29,630 nt of DNA from an uncultured Clostridia bacterium (GCA_944386375.1 CALXAW010000004.1:1-29630), one strand, 5' to 3'. Numbered from the stretch's first letter, positions 7,567 to 16,861 are shown. Made by a program: numbers and translations. Notes: a model not told the origin generated them from the letters alone.

Positions 7567-8559
7567 TTAAATCTCTGCTTTTAACTCTCTTGTCATAAGG
7601 ATTTCTATTGCTTCTTTTGGATTTAATTTTTCATATAAAACTTTATATACTGTTTCTAAAATTGGCATTTCTACATTATATGTTTTAGCTAAATTATGTG
7701 CTACTTCTATATTGTCTACACTTTCTATTGTCATTCCAACAATCTTTCTTGTTTCTTCTAATGTTTTGCCCTCACCAATAAGTTTACCTGCTCTTCTATT
7801 TCTACTATGTTCACTCAAACATGTAACTATTAAATCTCCTAAACCACTTAGACCATAAAAAGTTTGTATATCGCCACCAAGCTTAACTCCAAGCCTAGAT
7901 ATTTCGCCTAAACCTCTTGTAATTAGTGCTGCAAATGTGTTGTCACCTAGTTTTATTCCTGCGGCTACACCTGCACAAAAAGCAATAATATTTTTTAATG
8001 CTCCACCTAATTCTACACCTTTTATGTCTTTAGATGTATATACTCTCATTTTATTACAAGCAAAAACTTCTTGTACTTGATTTAAAACATCTTCATGCTC
8101 TGATGCTACTACCAATAATGTAGGAATTGAAATAGAAACTTCTTCTGCATGGCTTGGACCAGATAATGCTGCAACTTTAGCATCTGGTATTTCGTCTAAA
8201 ATAACTTCATCTAATGTATAGCTTGTAGCCTTTTCAAAACCTTTAGAACATATTATTATTGGCTGTTTATTAGGCTCTACATATTTTTTATATTGTTTTA
8301 CAGTATCACGTGTTGCCTTTGATGGAGTTACATGTAAAATAAAGTCAGCATCTTTTATAACAGGCTCATAGTCAGTAAAACATGTTATATTTTCTGGTAG
8401 TTCTACATTCGGCAAAAATTTACAATGTCTTTGATTGTTTATTAGATCACATTCTTCTTTATTATAAGACCATATTTTTATATTATTTCCTAGCCTAGAC
8501 AAATGTATTGCTAGTGCTACTCCCCAGCTTCCGCTTCCTATAATTGCTATATTTTTCAA
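7567..8559 (-). CDS. gpsA: NAD(P)-dependent glycerol-3-phosphate dehydrogenase
   Basis: GpsA reduces dihydroxyacetone phosphate to sn-glycerol 3-phosphate for phospholipid synthesis. The 330-residue length is normal. The N-terminal Rossmann motif IAIIGSGSWGVALA is at about 4-17; the C-terminal helical domain carries the catalytic lysine region GGALKNIIAFCAG and the family segments FAALITRGLGEISRLG and TFYGLSGLGDLIVTC. The start is a TTG at 8559, preceded by GAAGGGAAG; no ATG fits the family N-terminus MKNIAIIG. It is last in the der-plsY-gpsA operon, 18 bp after plsY. PlsY uses the product of this enzyme, so the two adjacent genes form consecutive steps. Confidence 0.96.
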   Translation of the reverse strand: MKNIAIIGSGSWGVALAIHLSRLGNNIKIWSYNKEECDLINNQRHCKFLPNVELPENITCFTDYEPVIKDADFILHVTPSKATRDTVKQYKKYVEPNKQPIIICSKGFEKATSYTLDEVILDEIPDAKVAALSGPSHAEEVSISIPTLLVVASEHEDVLNQVQEVFACNKMRVYTSKDIKGVELGGALKNIIAFCAGVAAGIKLGDNTFAALITRGLGEISRLGVKLGGDIQTFYGLSGLGDLIVTCLSEHSRNRRAGKLIGEGKTLEETRKIVGMTIESVDNIEVAHNLAKTYNVEMPILETVYKVLYEKLNPKEAIEILMTRELKAEI

Positions 8560-8577
8560 TATATATCTTCCCTTCTA

Positions 8578-9207
8578 TTATTTTTTAAAACTTATTTTAT
8601 TTTCATTACCGCTTAATATTCTTTGTATGTTTTCTCTATGGTTAAATATAACTATAATTGCAAGTAATATGCTATATACCAAATACCCACTTCCATCTGT
8701 TACTAAGTAATGATTATGTATAAATAATGTTAAAACTGGAAATAACACTGCTGCTCCCACTGCACCAAGTGATACCATTCTTGTTAATGCAATTAAAACT
8801 AATGCAAATACTAAGCAAATTAAACCTATTTGCCAATTGCTTATAAGTAAAATTCCAAGTGATGTTGCAACACCTTTTCCACCTTTAAACTCAAAAAATA
8901 TTGGAAATGTATGACCTACTACAACTAATATACCTGCTATTTGCACAAGTAATGATTTATCTGCACTTTGAACAATTGCTCCTATTATTAATGCAATCAA
9001 AACTGCTACAACGCCTTTTAAAACATCACAAACTAATGTAATTGCTGCTGCTTTTTTTCCTACAGAGCGAAGCATGTTTGTTGTACCTGCATTTCCGCTT
9101 CCCTTTTCTCTTACATCAAATCCTGCTAATTTTTTGCTAAGTATAACTGAAAAATTTATACTTCCTATTAAATATGCAATTACTGCAACTATTATATATG
9201 TAGCCAT
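8578..9207 (-). CDS. plsY: acyl-phosphate glycerol-3-phosphate acyltransferase PlsY
   Basis: PlsY is a membrane enzyme that transfers an acyl group from acyl phosphate to glycerol 3-phosphate, giving lysophosphatidic acid. The 209-residue protein has about five or six membrane helices and the three family motifs: GSGNAGTTNMLR (about 37-48), GHTFPIFFEFKGGKGVAT (about 98-115) and the C-terminal NHRENIQRI. A strong AGGAGG precedes the ATG. It sits 11 bp after der and 18 bp before gpsA, so the three are co-transcribed; this gene order is common in Clostridia. Confidence 0.96.
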   Translation of the reverse strand: MATYIIVAVIAYLIGSINFSVILSKKLAGFDVREKGSGNAGTTNMLRSVGKKAAAITLVCDVLKGVVAVLIALIIGAIVQSADKSLLVQIAGILVVVGHTFPIFFEFKGGKGVATSLGILLISNWQIGLICLVFALVLIALTRMVSLGAVGAAVLFPVLTLFIHNHYLVTDGSGYLVYSILLAIIVIFNHRENIQRILSGNENKISFKK

Positions 9208-9218
9208 ATATATACCTC

Positions 9219-10547
9219 CTATACATCTTTTTCTAATTTTTCTCTTATTATAAGTCTTACTGGTGTTCCTTGTAAACCAAATTCTTTTCTAAATTGATTT
9301 ATTATGTATCTTTGATATGAAAAATGGAATAAGCTTTTACTATTTACAAATATAACAAATGTTGGTGGCTTAGTACTAGCTTGAGTTCCATAAAATATTT
9401 TTAGTTTTTTGCCTTTATCTGTTGGTGGTTGTACAATTGCTATTGCCTCGTTTATAACTTGATTTAGCACAGATGTAGAAATTCTTGTTGCATTTTGTTT
9501 TGCCACTTCGTTTATCATTGGAAATAGTTTTTGTACTCTTTGACCAGTTTTGGCAGATATAAATATAATTGGTGCATATGATAAATACGAAAGTTTTGCA
9601 TATACTTCTTTTTTATATTTTTCTAGAGTACCTGTATCTTTATCATATTCATCCCATTTATTTACAACAATAATTACCCCCTTTCCTGCTTCATGTGCTT
9701 CTCCTGCAATTTTAGCATCTTGGTCTGTAATACCTTCTGTTGCATCTATTAGCATTAAACATACATCTGCTCTTTCTATAGCAAGTAAAGTTCTCATAAC
9801 ACTAAACTTTTCTATACGTTCTTTAACTTTACTCTTTTTTCTAACTCCAGCTGTGTCTATAAATACATATTTACCATTTTCATTTTCAAAATATGAATCT
9901 ATTGCATCTCTAGTTGTTCCTGCAATATCACTTACTATTGCTCTATTTTCTCCTAAAATTTTATTAACTAATGAAGATTTACCTACATTTGGCTTTCCTA
10001 TTACTGCAACTTTTATTAATTCATTATCATTATCTCTTTCATCTTTTTCTGGAAAATGTTCATATATTGCATCTAGTACATCACCTATTCCTAAAGCATT
10101 AGTTGCAGATACTGCATATGGCTCACCTAGACCTAAATTATAAAATTCGTATATATCATCTTGTGCTTTTCCATAATTATCTGCTTTATTGCACACAAGC
10201 ACAACTGGCTTCTTAGATTTTTTTAGCATTAAAGCAATATCGTGGTCTGCAGCTGTTATACCCTGTTTTATATCTGTTAAAAATATTATTACATCTGCAA
10301 TTTGTATTGCTATATTTGCCTGTTCTCTCATTTGTGATAATATAACATCATCTGTTTTAGGTTCTATACCTCCTGTATCTATTAAAGTAAAATCTCTACC
10401 TCTCCAATTTGATTCTGCATATACCCTGTCTCTAGTTACTCCTGGTGTATCTTCTACTATTGATATTCTATTTCCAACTAAATAATTAAAAAAAGTAGAT
10501 TTACCTACATTTGGTCTACCTATTATTGCTACTACTGGTTTTGACAT
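9219..10547 (-). CDS. der: ribosome biogenesis GTPase Der (EngA)
   Basis: Der is an essential GTPase with two G domains that acts in maturation of the 50S subunit. Both domains are complete: the first with GRPNVGKS, DTPGVTRD and NKAD, the second with GKPNVGKSSLVNK, DIAGTTRDAID, DTAGV and NKWD. A C-terminal KH-like domain (about 350-442) follows, ending in the usual basic segment RLIIREKLEKDV. The 442-residue length is typical. The ATG follows AAGGTGAG. It is first in the der-plsY-gpsA operon, driven by a near-consensus promoter at 10569-10597, and is divergent from rqcH. Confidence 0.97.
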   Translation of the reverse strand: MSKPVVAIIGRPNVGKSTFFNYLVGNRISIVEDTPGVTRDRVYAESNWRGRDFTLIDTGGIEPKTDDVILSQMREQANIAIQIADVIIFLTDIKQGITAADHDIALMLKKSKKPVVLVCNKADNYGKAQDDIYEFYNLGLGEPYAVSATNALGIGDVLDAIYEHFPEKDERDNDNELIKVAVIGKPNVGKSSLVNKILGENRAIVSDIAGTTRDAIDSYFENENGKYVFIDTAGVRKKSKVKERIEKFSVMRTLLAIERADVCLMLIDATEGITDQDAKIAGEAHEAGKGVIIVVNKWDEYDKDTGTLEKYKKEVYAKLSYLSYAPIIFISAKTGQRVQKLFPMINEVAKQNATRISTSVLNQVINEAIAIVQPPTDKGKKLKIFYGTQASTKPPTFVIFVNSKSLFHFSYQRYIINQFRKEFGLQGTPVRLIIREKLEKDV

Positions 10548-10568
10548 CTTCTCACCTTCTCCCCAAAA

Positions 10569-10597
10569 ATTATACCATTACATACACAAAATAGCAA
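10569..10597 (-). promoter_or_regulatory. sigma-A promoter of der-plsY-gpsA
   Basis: On the minus strand TTGCTA (10597-10592), a 17-bp spacer and a perfect TATAAT (10574-10569) lie about 22 bp before the der ATG. Confidence 0.7.
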
Positions 10598-10608
10598 GTA
10601 AAATCTGA

Positions 10609-10637
10609 TTGCATTTATATATATAATGTGCTATTAT
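10609..10637 (+). promoter_or_regulatory. sigma-A promoter of rqcH
   Basis: TTGCAT (10609-10614), a 17-bp spacer and TATTAT (10632-10637) predict a transcript starting near 10644. That is downstream of the first in-frame ATG at 10636 and supports the later start at 10663. Confidence 0.6.
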
Positions 10638-10662
10638 GTACAAGAAAGAAAGGTGTTATGGT

Positions 10663-12363
10663 ATGGCATTTGACGGAATTGTAACAAAAGCAATTGCAGA
10701 AGAGCTAAAATCCTTAATTGGTTATAAAATAGATAAAGTATATCAGCCTACTAAAAATACAATTTTGCTAGGTTTATATGGTAATTATAATAAACTTGCA
10801 TTAAATATTTGTATTGATAGTAGTTTTTATAGGATGCATTTAACAACACATCAAAAACCTAACCCAGCAGTTGCACCTAATTTTTGTATGCTACTTAGAA
10901 AGCATTTAATTGGTAGTAAAATTAAAAATATAGTAACTTATGATTTAGAAAGGGTTGTAATATTAGAATTAGAACCTTTTGGTGATTCTTATAATGTTAA
11001 TAAAAAATTAATAATAGAACTTATGGGAAAACATAGTAATATTATTTTAACAGATAACAATGATATTATTATTGATAGCTTAAGGCATACGCAAACTTCA
11101 AATAATTCGTATAGAAACATATTTGCACACCAAAAATATATATTTCCTAAAACAGAAAAATTAAGTTTTTTAAATGTGAAAAACTTTAATGAATTTTATG
11201 CAACTATTATGCCATATATAAAAACTTCTACACCCGAAAAAGTCATTTCTAATACATATACTGGTATAAGCAAAACTTTTGTTAAATCTATAATTGTCAA
11301 AAACAATATTACTGTTTTTGACAAAGAGTATTTAGAAAATATATATAATAATATAAAAGAGGTAATTTCTAATATTAATACTTGTAATTTACATTTTGAA
11401 TTAACTCAAGATAAAAAGGATTATTATTTGACTACACCTAAAACAAGTGATATGCCATTTTGTTTAAATTTTTTTATTGACGATTTTTATTATGAAAAAG
11501 AAAATAATGATAATTTTGTAAGTTATAGAAATAGTATTTTAAGACTTATTTTAGAGGTATTAAAAAAGTATAAAAAAAGACTTAGCAATATTAATATTAA
11601 ATTAGAAGAATGTGACAATATGGATACATATAAATTATATGGTGAGTTAATTACTGCAAATTTGTATAAGCTAAATAATAAACATTTAGATAAAGTAGAA
11701 CTAGAAAATTATTATGATAATAATAATTTAATTACAATCCCTCTTGATTCTAAAGATACAGTAAATACTAATGCAAAAAAATATTTTAAAAAATACAATA
11801 AATTAAAAAATGCACTAACTATTGTAGAAGCTCAAAAAAAAGAAACTATGTTAGAACTAAATTATATAGAAAGCATTATTTACGAATTAGAAAATTGTAA
11901 AACTATTGATGATGTAAATGTTATATTTGAAGAAATTTCTGAAAACGGAATTTTTAAAGATAAATTTAAAAAATATACTAATTCTAAAGCTAAAAAAACC
12001 AAAAATAAAGTTAAAAATTTTAATCCTCTAGAATTTACGATAAATGGCTTTAAAGTATATGTTGGCAGAAATAATAAAGAAAATGATTGGCTTACAACAA
12101 AATTTGCTAAAAATTCTGACATATGGTTTCATACAAAAGATATTCATGGAAGTCATGTTATATTAAAAACAGAAAATGCTACTACAATTGATGAAGATAC
12201 TTTAGTAGAATGTGCTAAACTTGCGACAGAGCACAGCAAAGCAAAACTTTCGTCTAATGTTCCTGTAGACTACTGCCAAGTAAAATATGTAAAAAAACCA
12301 TCTGGTAGCAAACCAGGAATGGTAATTTACACAAATAATAAGACTATATATGTAAATATGTGA
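10663..12363 (+). CDS. rqcH: RqcH, NFACT-family ribosome quality-control factor
   Basis: RqcH (Rqc2/NEMF homologue, formerly called fibronectin-binding protein) binds stalled 50S subunits carrying peptidyl-tRNA and recruits alanyl-tRNA to add a degradation tail. The NFACT-N domain starts with MAFDGIVTKAIAEEL and includes PNFCMLLRKHL and ELMGKHSNIILTD. A middle HhH/coiled-coil region follows. The NFACT-R domain near the C-terminus contains VYVGRNNKENDWLTTK, DIWFHTKDIHGSHVIL and PSGSKPGMVIY. At the conserved Asp-Arg pair of the N-terminal domain I read LERV (E96-R97), a conservative change. The ATG at 10663 has AGAAAGGTG upstream and matches the family N-terminus; an in-frame ATG at 10636 is rejected. 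The gene is monocistronic, with its own promoter and terminator. Confidence 0.94.
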   Translation: MAFDGIVTKAIAEELKSLIGYKIDKVYQPTKNTILLGLYGNYNKLALNICIDSSFYRMHLTTHQKPNPAVAPNFCMLLRKHLIGSKIKNIVTYDLERVVILELEPFGDSYNVNKKLIIELMGKHSNIILTDNNDIIIDSLRHTQTSNNSYRNIFAHQKYIFPKTEKLSFLNVKNFNEFYATIMPYIKTSTPEKVISNTYTGISKTFVKSIIVKNNITVFDKEYLENIYNNIKEVISNINTCNLHFELTQDKKDYYLTTPKTSDMPFCLNFFIDDFYYEKENNDNFVSYRNSILRLILEVLKKYKKRLSNINIKLEECDNMDTYKLYGELITANLYKLNNKHLDKVELENYYDNNNLITIPLDSKDTVNTNAKKYFKKYNKLKNALTIVEAQKKETMLELNYIESIIYELENCKTIDDVNVIFEEISENGIFKDKFKKYTNSKAKKTKNKVKNFNPLEFTINGFKVYVGRNNKENDWLTTKFAKNSDIWFHTKDIHGSHVILKTENATTIDEDTLVECAKLATEHSKAKLSSNVPVDYCQVKYVKKPSGSKPGMVIYTNNKTIYVNM

Positions 12364-12386
12364 GCCTAAAATAGGCTCACATATTT
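12354..12386 (+). terminator. rqcH terminator hairpin overlapping the stop codon
   Basis: A perfect 15-bp stem (arm AAATATGTGAGCCTA) with an AAA loop contains the TGA stop of rqcH. The arm ends in ATATTT, so a U-rich tail exists but is mixed with A's. Confidence 0.65.
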
Positions 12387-12390
12387 ATGT

Positions 12391-12443
12391 TCTACACTAG
12401 GAAAGTCATACTTTCCTAGTGTAGAAAAGTCGCTGTGCTCCAA
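12391..12443. repeat. hairpin repeat with conserved flank, copy after rqcH
   Basis: A perfect 16-bp stem with a CAT loop (arm TCTACACTAGGAAAGT) is followed by AAGTCGCTGTGCTCCAAC. It aligns part for part with the copy at 7503, but the stem differs at several positions on both arms in a compensating way. It sits directly behind the rqcH terminator. Confidence 0.75.
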
Positions 12444-12572
12444 CGTTGCACACAATTTTACTTACGTAAAATTGGCGCTTGAACAAATTTACGGAAAGCC
12501 AACGAAAAAGTTTAAATGCCGTTAATAAAATGGCTTTCCGATTTGTTCATACATTCAAAATCCGTAATTTTG
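12444..12572. repeat. intergenic run of further inverted repeats
   Basis: This gene-free stretch holds a 9-bp hairpin (CAATTTTAC/GTAAAATTG, 12453-12474) and a long imperfect stem: GAACAAAT and CGGAAAGCCA at 12481-12501 pair with 12531-12548, with a 3-nt bulge and a loop of about 30 nt. I see no open reading frame or promoter in it. It may be the remains of a small mobile element or a structured 3' region. Confidence 0.55.
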
Positions 12573-13049
12573 CTATAATATTATTAAAAGTACTAATGCA
12601 GAGATTATTGCATAAGATGTTAGTTCTTCATTTGTAAATACATCAAGTAAGCTTCCTTCTACTTGTTCTACCTCATTTGTAATTTCTATAGTATAATGCT
12701 CTACTTCTTTTACTTCAAAATATGTATTAAATTCTTCTTGTGCATCTGGTGCCATATCTGTTATTTGTAAAAACTTAGTTCCTAATATATTGCCTTGCTC
12801 AGAAAATAAATTGATTCTAATGTATTTTCCATTTAAATCATTATCACTACTATTTTTTATAATACCACTCATTCTACCATTTACTAAAGTTGCCTCTGCT
12901 CTAGTTATTTCTACTTGTGCTGGCACATCTGCCATTGGTGTTATTTCGTCATAATTAGAATTAATACCAATAAAAATTAGAAAATTTGATAATATAAAAA
13001 ATCCTATTAATAATAGTGCATATTTACCAAATGTTTTTAATCTATCCAT
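12573..13049 (-). CDS. small bitopic membrane protein with an extracellular beta domain
   Basis: I do not recognise a named family with certainty. The 158-residue protein has an N-terminal membrane segment (about 10-29), an external domain (about 45-138) and a second hydrophobic segment at the very C-terminus (about 145-158), which ends almost at the stop. The external part contains VNGRMSGIIKNSSDNDLNG and YIRINLFSEQGNILGTKF, the pattern of FxLYD-type or similar immunoglobulin-like beta domains that occur outside the membrane in Firmicutes. It starts at the ATG preceded by ATGGGGAT. A strong promoter overlaps the stop codon of addA just upstream, so it can be expressed separately. The C-terminal helix is not followed by any basic anchor residues. 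Confidence 0.65.
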   Translation of the reverse strand: MDRLKTFGKYALLLIGFFILSNFLIFIGINSNYDEITPMADVPAQVEITRAEATLVNGRMSGIIKNSSDNDLNGKYIRINLFSEQGNILGTKFLQITDMAPDAQEEFNTYFEVKEVEHYTIEITNEVEQVEGSLLDVFTNEELTSYAIISALVLLIIL

Positions 13050-13081
13050 AAATTTATCCCCATTTCTCTAAACTACATATA

Positions 13082-13110
13082 ATTATACCAAAGATTTACA
13101 TAATAATCAA
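13082..13110 (-). promoter_or_regulatory. sigma-A promoter overlapping the addA stop codon
   Basis: On the minus strand TTGATT (13110-13105), a 17-bp spacer and a perfect TATAAT (13087-13082) lie 33 bp before the ATG at 13049. The -35 box contains the last bases of addA. Confidence 0.6.
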
Positions 13111-16100
13111 GCTAATTCTATTTCTTCGTCTAAATATACAGAATAAATATATTTTTTATGTACTTTCTGCCCTAATGCTTGCTCTAATGCTTTTGTATAT
13201 AAATTTATTTGTTCTTTATATTTATTTATAAGTTCTTTTTGCTTACCATTTTCAACATAGTCTGTTTTATAATCAACCAAAACTATATTATCATTTTTAT
13301 CTATATAATATAAATCTATTATACCTTGTACTAAAACATCTTCTTCTACATTTTTACCATAAATTTCTGAAGCAGGAATATTTATGTAAAAAGGCTTTTC
13401 TCTATATACTGCTTTCGCTTGTTTTAGGTGTTTCCATATATTTGAGTGTGTAAAATTATATACTTTTTTTGCATTAATATTTTGTGCTTCAAGTTCTGTT
13501 ATAATTTCTTTTGCTTGTAATTCTTGTATTAAGTTTTGTATATCTTCTAAATTATAATTTTTTGTTTGATCCAATCTTTGCAAGCATAAATGTATTAAAG
13601 TACCTTTTTGTGCAGATGTAAGTTTTTCTTGTATGTCTTTATTTAAAAATTTTGGCTTGTCAAATATTGTTTCTTTATTTTCTGTTGTTATATCTAAGCT
13701 ATTATTATTTTTAGCCTGTGCGAGTTCTTTTAGTTTTGTAACAGATGTTTTTGTTGGAATAGTAGTTTCTAGTTTGTATTTATATTGATATTCTAGTAAT
13801 GTTTGTAACATTTTGCTATTTTTATTATCTGTTTTTTCTTTTTCTAAAATATTTAATATATTAATTTTTTCTTCATTTTCTTGTATATCTTCCTTTAAAA
13901 TTTCTTTTTTATTATATACATTTATTTCTAAAATTTCTTTTAGTTCTTTTTTATTATATAAATTAACAAGCATAATCCAATCTAAATATTTTTTATATTT
14001 TTTTACTAGAACAGGATTTATTTTGTTTTCGCTTTTTTCGTACATATCCACTAAAGTTTGCATATTTTCTAATTCTTTTTTATAATCTTTGCTTATGCCT
14101 GTTATAATAAGTTTTTCTTTTGCACGAGTTAATGCAACATACAAAATTCGCATTTCTTCTGACAATGTTTCTAAATACATTTTGTTTCTAATTGCTGTTT
14201 TAGATAAAGTGTCATATTCTATTTGCATATCATAATTTATGTACTTAACTCCTAAGCCTAATTCTTGGTTAATTAAAACATTATTATTTAAGTCCATAAG
14301 ATTAAATTGTTTTCCAGTACTTGATACAAATACAACTGGAAATTCTAGTCCTTTACTTTTATGAATACTCATTATTCTAATTACATCTTCATTTTCGCCT
14401 ATTATTTTAGCAGAACCTAAATCTCCGCTACTTAGTTGCAATCTTTCTATAAATTTTATAAAATTAAATACCCCTTTAAAGCTGGCTGTTTCATATTGTT
14501 TTGCTCTTTCAAACAGCATTTTTAAATTTGCCTGCCTTAAAGCTCCATTTGGCATTAAGCCAACATAATTATAATAACCAGTATCTGTATATATTTGCCA
14601 TATTAGTTCATCTAAAGCTAAATATTCTTGCTGTGTTCTCCATTTTTCAATATTATTTATAAATATATTAATTTTTTGTTTTAAGCTATCATTTACCACT
14701 AATTTTGATTTAAGCATTGCAGTATAAAAATTGTCGTATTTATCTGCTAAACGCATTTCTACCAAGTCATTATCTGTAAAACCACCTATTGGTGAACGCA
14801 AAACTGTAACTAATGGAATATCTGAAAATGGATTATCTATTATTTTTAAAACAGACATTATTGTTTGTATTTCTATAGAGTCTAGATATTCTGCAGATGC
14901 GTCACAAAATACTGGCATACCTAAATTTAATATTTCTTTTTCAAAAATTGGTGCTATGTCTTTTGTAGACCTTAATAAAATTACTATATCTTTATATGTA
15001 ATATTTCTAAATTCTTGTTTTTTTACATCATATATTTTATAGTTACTATTTATTATTTCTTGTATTTTTTTTGCAACAAATTTTGCTTCTATTTGTGAAT
15101 TTTCTATTATTTGTTTTGTTTCCTCTTCTTCTGTTTCTTCCTCACAATATTGGTCTTCTGTATTTTCTTCATATGTATTTATAATATTTATTTCTGTTTT
15201 TAAATTTTGATTTATATCTTTGTAATTGGCTCCTAAATTTAAATATTCTTCTTTGTTATATTCTATATCTCCTAGGATATTACTCATTATATTTTCAAAA
15301 ATGATATTTGTAAAATCTAATACTATGTTTCTACTTCTAAAGTTCTTAAATAATTGTATTTTTAAATCGTCTTTTTCTGTTTTATTTTCTTTTAGTTTAT
15401 ATGTAGCATATTTTTCTAAAAATAATTCTGGTCTTGCCTGCCTAAATTTATAAATACTTTGTTTAACATCTCCTACCATAAATATGTTTTTGCCATTTGA
15501 TATTGATGTTAATATATATTCTTGTATTAGGTTACTATCTTGATATTCGTCTATGGCTATTTCTACAAACTTTTCTTCATACATTTTTGCAACATCGCTT
15601 TTGCTTATATTGCCATTTTGGTCTTCTTTTAATAATATTTTTAAAGCTAAATGTTCTATATCATTAAAATCTACTATGTTTTTTACCTTCTTTTTTGACA
15701 AGAAAACTTCTTCAAAATCAAATATTAATTCTTTTAATTTGTTAAGTATTGGGTACATAGTATATATATCTTCATTTGCTTCTTTAGAATTAAATATTAA
15801 TACTTTTTCTATTTTCTTCTTTAATTTTTTTCTTACATTGTCTCGTGTTTGTTTTGCAATATCTTTTTGTTCAATTGTTATTTTTTTGTCTACTGGCCAT
15901 TTGACAAATGATAAGTTATTTGCAATTATATATGAGTTTTCCCATGAATTAAGATTTGCTTTTAAGTTATATAATTGGTCAATATCATTTGCTATTGTTT
16001 GTTTAAATTTTTCTAGTTCCGGATATTTTGCTAAGTTTAGTTTTGTGTTTTGCAAAATTGTAATATCATCTATTAATTCTTCTTCTATGTCTTGAAGTAA

Positions 16101-16748
16101 TATTTCTCCCCATGGAGTTTGCGCAAAGTCTTGATCTAGCTTGTCTTTTAAATTAAACATTTCTATTTTTTCATTAAGCCATTTTTCTGGGAATGGGTTA
16201 CTTTGTATATTTTCATATATTTTAAGTACCAATTCTTTTAAAGGCTCATCATCTTTATAGCTTGTATATGTGTGTATTAGTTTTATAAAATCTTCATTTT
16301 CTGTTTCATATTTTTTTTCAAATAGTTCTTCTAATGCTTCTTGTTTTAGAAGTTGTATTTCTGCAGTATCTGCTATTCTAAAGTTTGGTGATATATCTAT
16401 TTCGAAAAAGTTATTTCTTATTACATCTAAACAAAAAGAATCTATTGTACATATATGTGATTTGTTTAGTAATGTAATTTGTCTTTGTAGTTTACTATTA
16501 TTAGGGTCGTCTTCTAATTTTTTGTATATTGCCTCTAATACTCTTTCTCTCATTTCAGAAGCGGCAGCATTTGTAAAAGTAACTACTAATAATTTATCTA
16601 TATCTATATTATCATTTATTATTTTATTTATAATACGCTCTACTAGTACGGCTGTTTTACCACTACCAGCAGCTGCGGCAACTAATATATTTGAATCCTT
16701 TTCGTATATAGCTTGTTCTTGTTCTTTAGTCCAACTAATTTTTGCCAT
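13107..16748 (-). CDS. addA: AddA, ATP-dependent helicase/nuclease subunit A
   Basis: AddA is the UvrD-like helicase and nuclease subunit of AddAB, which processes double-strand breaks for recombination in Firmicutes. From the start used here it has 1213 residues, close to Bacillus AddA. It opens with MAKISWTKEQEQAIYE, then the Walker A AAAAGSGKTAVLVERI and motif IDEYQDSNLIQE (usual form DEYQDTN). Further on come VGDVKQSIYKFRQARPELF, IMSIHKSKGLEFPVVFVSS and ILYVALTRAKEKLIITG. The C-terminal RecB-like nuclease contains VQGIIDLYYID and VLVDYKTDYV. The start at 16748 follows GGAGG; an in-frame ATG at 16775 is rejected because the binding site lies after it. The partner gene addB, normally directly upstream, is not there: rfbA is. 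AddB may be encoded elsewhere. Confidence 0.95.
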   Translation of the reverse strand: MAKISWTKEQEQAIYEKDSNILVAAAAGSGKTAVLVERIINKIINDNIDIDKLLVVTFTNAAASEMRERVLEAIYKKLEDDPNNSKLQRQITLLNKSHICTIDSFCLDVIRNNFFEIDISPNFRIADTAEIQLLKQEALEELFEKKYETENEDFIKLIHTYTSYKDDEPLKELVLKIYENIQSNPFPEKWLNEKIEMFNLKDKLDQDFAQTPWGEILLQDIEEELIDDITILQNTKLNLAKYPELEKFKQTIANDIDQLYNLKANLNSWENSYIIANNLSFVKWPVDKKITIEQKDIAKQTRDNVRKKLKKKIEKVLIFNSKEANEDIYTMYPILNKLKELIFDFEEVFLSKKKVKNIVDFNDIEHLALKILLKEDQNGNISKSDVAKMYEEKFVEIAIDEYQDSNLIQEYILTSISNGKNIFMVGDVKQSIYKFRQARPELFLEKYATYKLKENKTEKDDLKIQLFKNFRSRNIVLDFTNIIFENIMSNILGDIEYNKEEYLNLGANYKDINQNLKTEINIINTYEENTEDQYCEEETEEEETKQIIENSQIEAKFVAKKIQEIINSNYKIYDVKKQEFRNITYKDIVILLRSTKDIAPIFEKEILNLGMPVFCDASAEYLDSIEIQTIMSVLKIIDNPFSDIPLVTVLRSPIGGFTDNDLVEMRLADKYDNFYTAMLKSKLVVNDSLKQKINIFINNIEKWRTQQEYLALDELIWQIYTDTGYYNYVGLMPNGALRQANLKMLFERAKQYETASFKGVFNFIKFIERLQLSSGDLGSAKIIGENEDVIRIMSIHKSKGLEFPVVFVSSTGKQFNLMDLNNNVLINQELGLGVKYINYDMQIEYDTLSKTAIRNKMYLETLSEEMRILYVALTRAKEKLIITGISKDYKKELENMQTLVDMYEKSENKINPVLVKKYKKYLDWIMLVNLYNKKELKEILEINVYNKKEILKEDIQENEEKINILNILEKEKTDNKNSKMLQTLLEYQYKYKLETTIPTKTSVTKLKELAQAKNNNSLDITTENKETIFDKPKFLNKDIQEKLTSAQKGTLIHLCLQRLDQTKNYNLEDIQNLIQELQAKEIITELEAQNINAKKVYNFTHSNIWKHLKQAKAVYREKPFYINIPASEIYGKNVEEDVLVQGIIDLYYIDKNDNIVLVDYKTDYVENGKQKELINKYKEQINLYTKALEQALGQKVHKKYIYSVYLDEEIELA

Positions 16749-16773
16749 AACACAAACCTCCATTTTTTTATAC

Positions 16774-16802
16774 ATAATAACATAAAGCTAAGTAATAATC
16801 AA
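16774..16802 (-). promoter_or_regulatory. sigma-A promoter of addA inside a hairpin
   Basis: On the minus strand TTGATT (16802-16797), a 17-bp spacer and TATTAT (16779-16774) predict a start near 16767, about 20 bp before the ATG. The -35 box coincides with the loop of the palindrome at 16777-16821, and the spacer lies in one of its arms. Confidence 0.5.
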
Positions 16803-16821
16803 TTACTTAGCTTTATGTTAT
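16777..16821 (-). terminator. rfbA terminator or operator-like palindrome before addA
   Basis: A perfect 20-bp stem (arm ATAACATAAAGCTAAGTAAT) with a 5-nt loop lies between the rfbA stop and the addA start. It is probably the end of the rfbD-rfbA transcript, although only short T runs follow. Confidence 0.5.
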
Positions 16822-16861
16822 ATACTATTTCGAATTATGTAAAATTGGTAATTTAATAATT

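Noticed and set aside
16749..16775. Upstream ATG start for addA
   Set aside because: The GGAGG lies after it and directly before the ATG at 16748.
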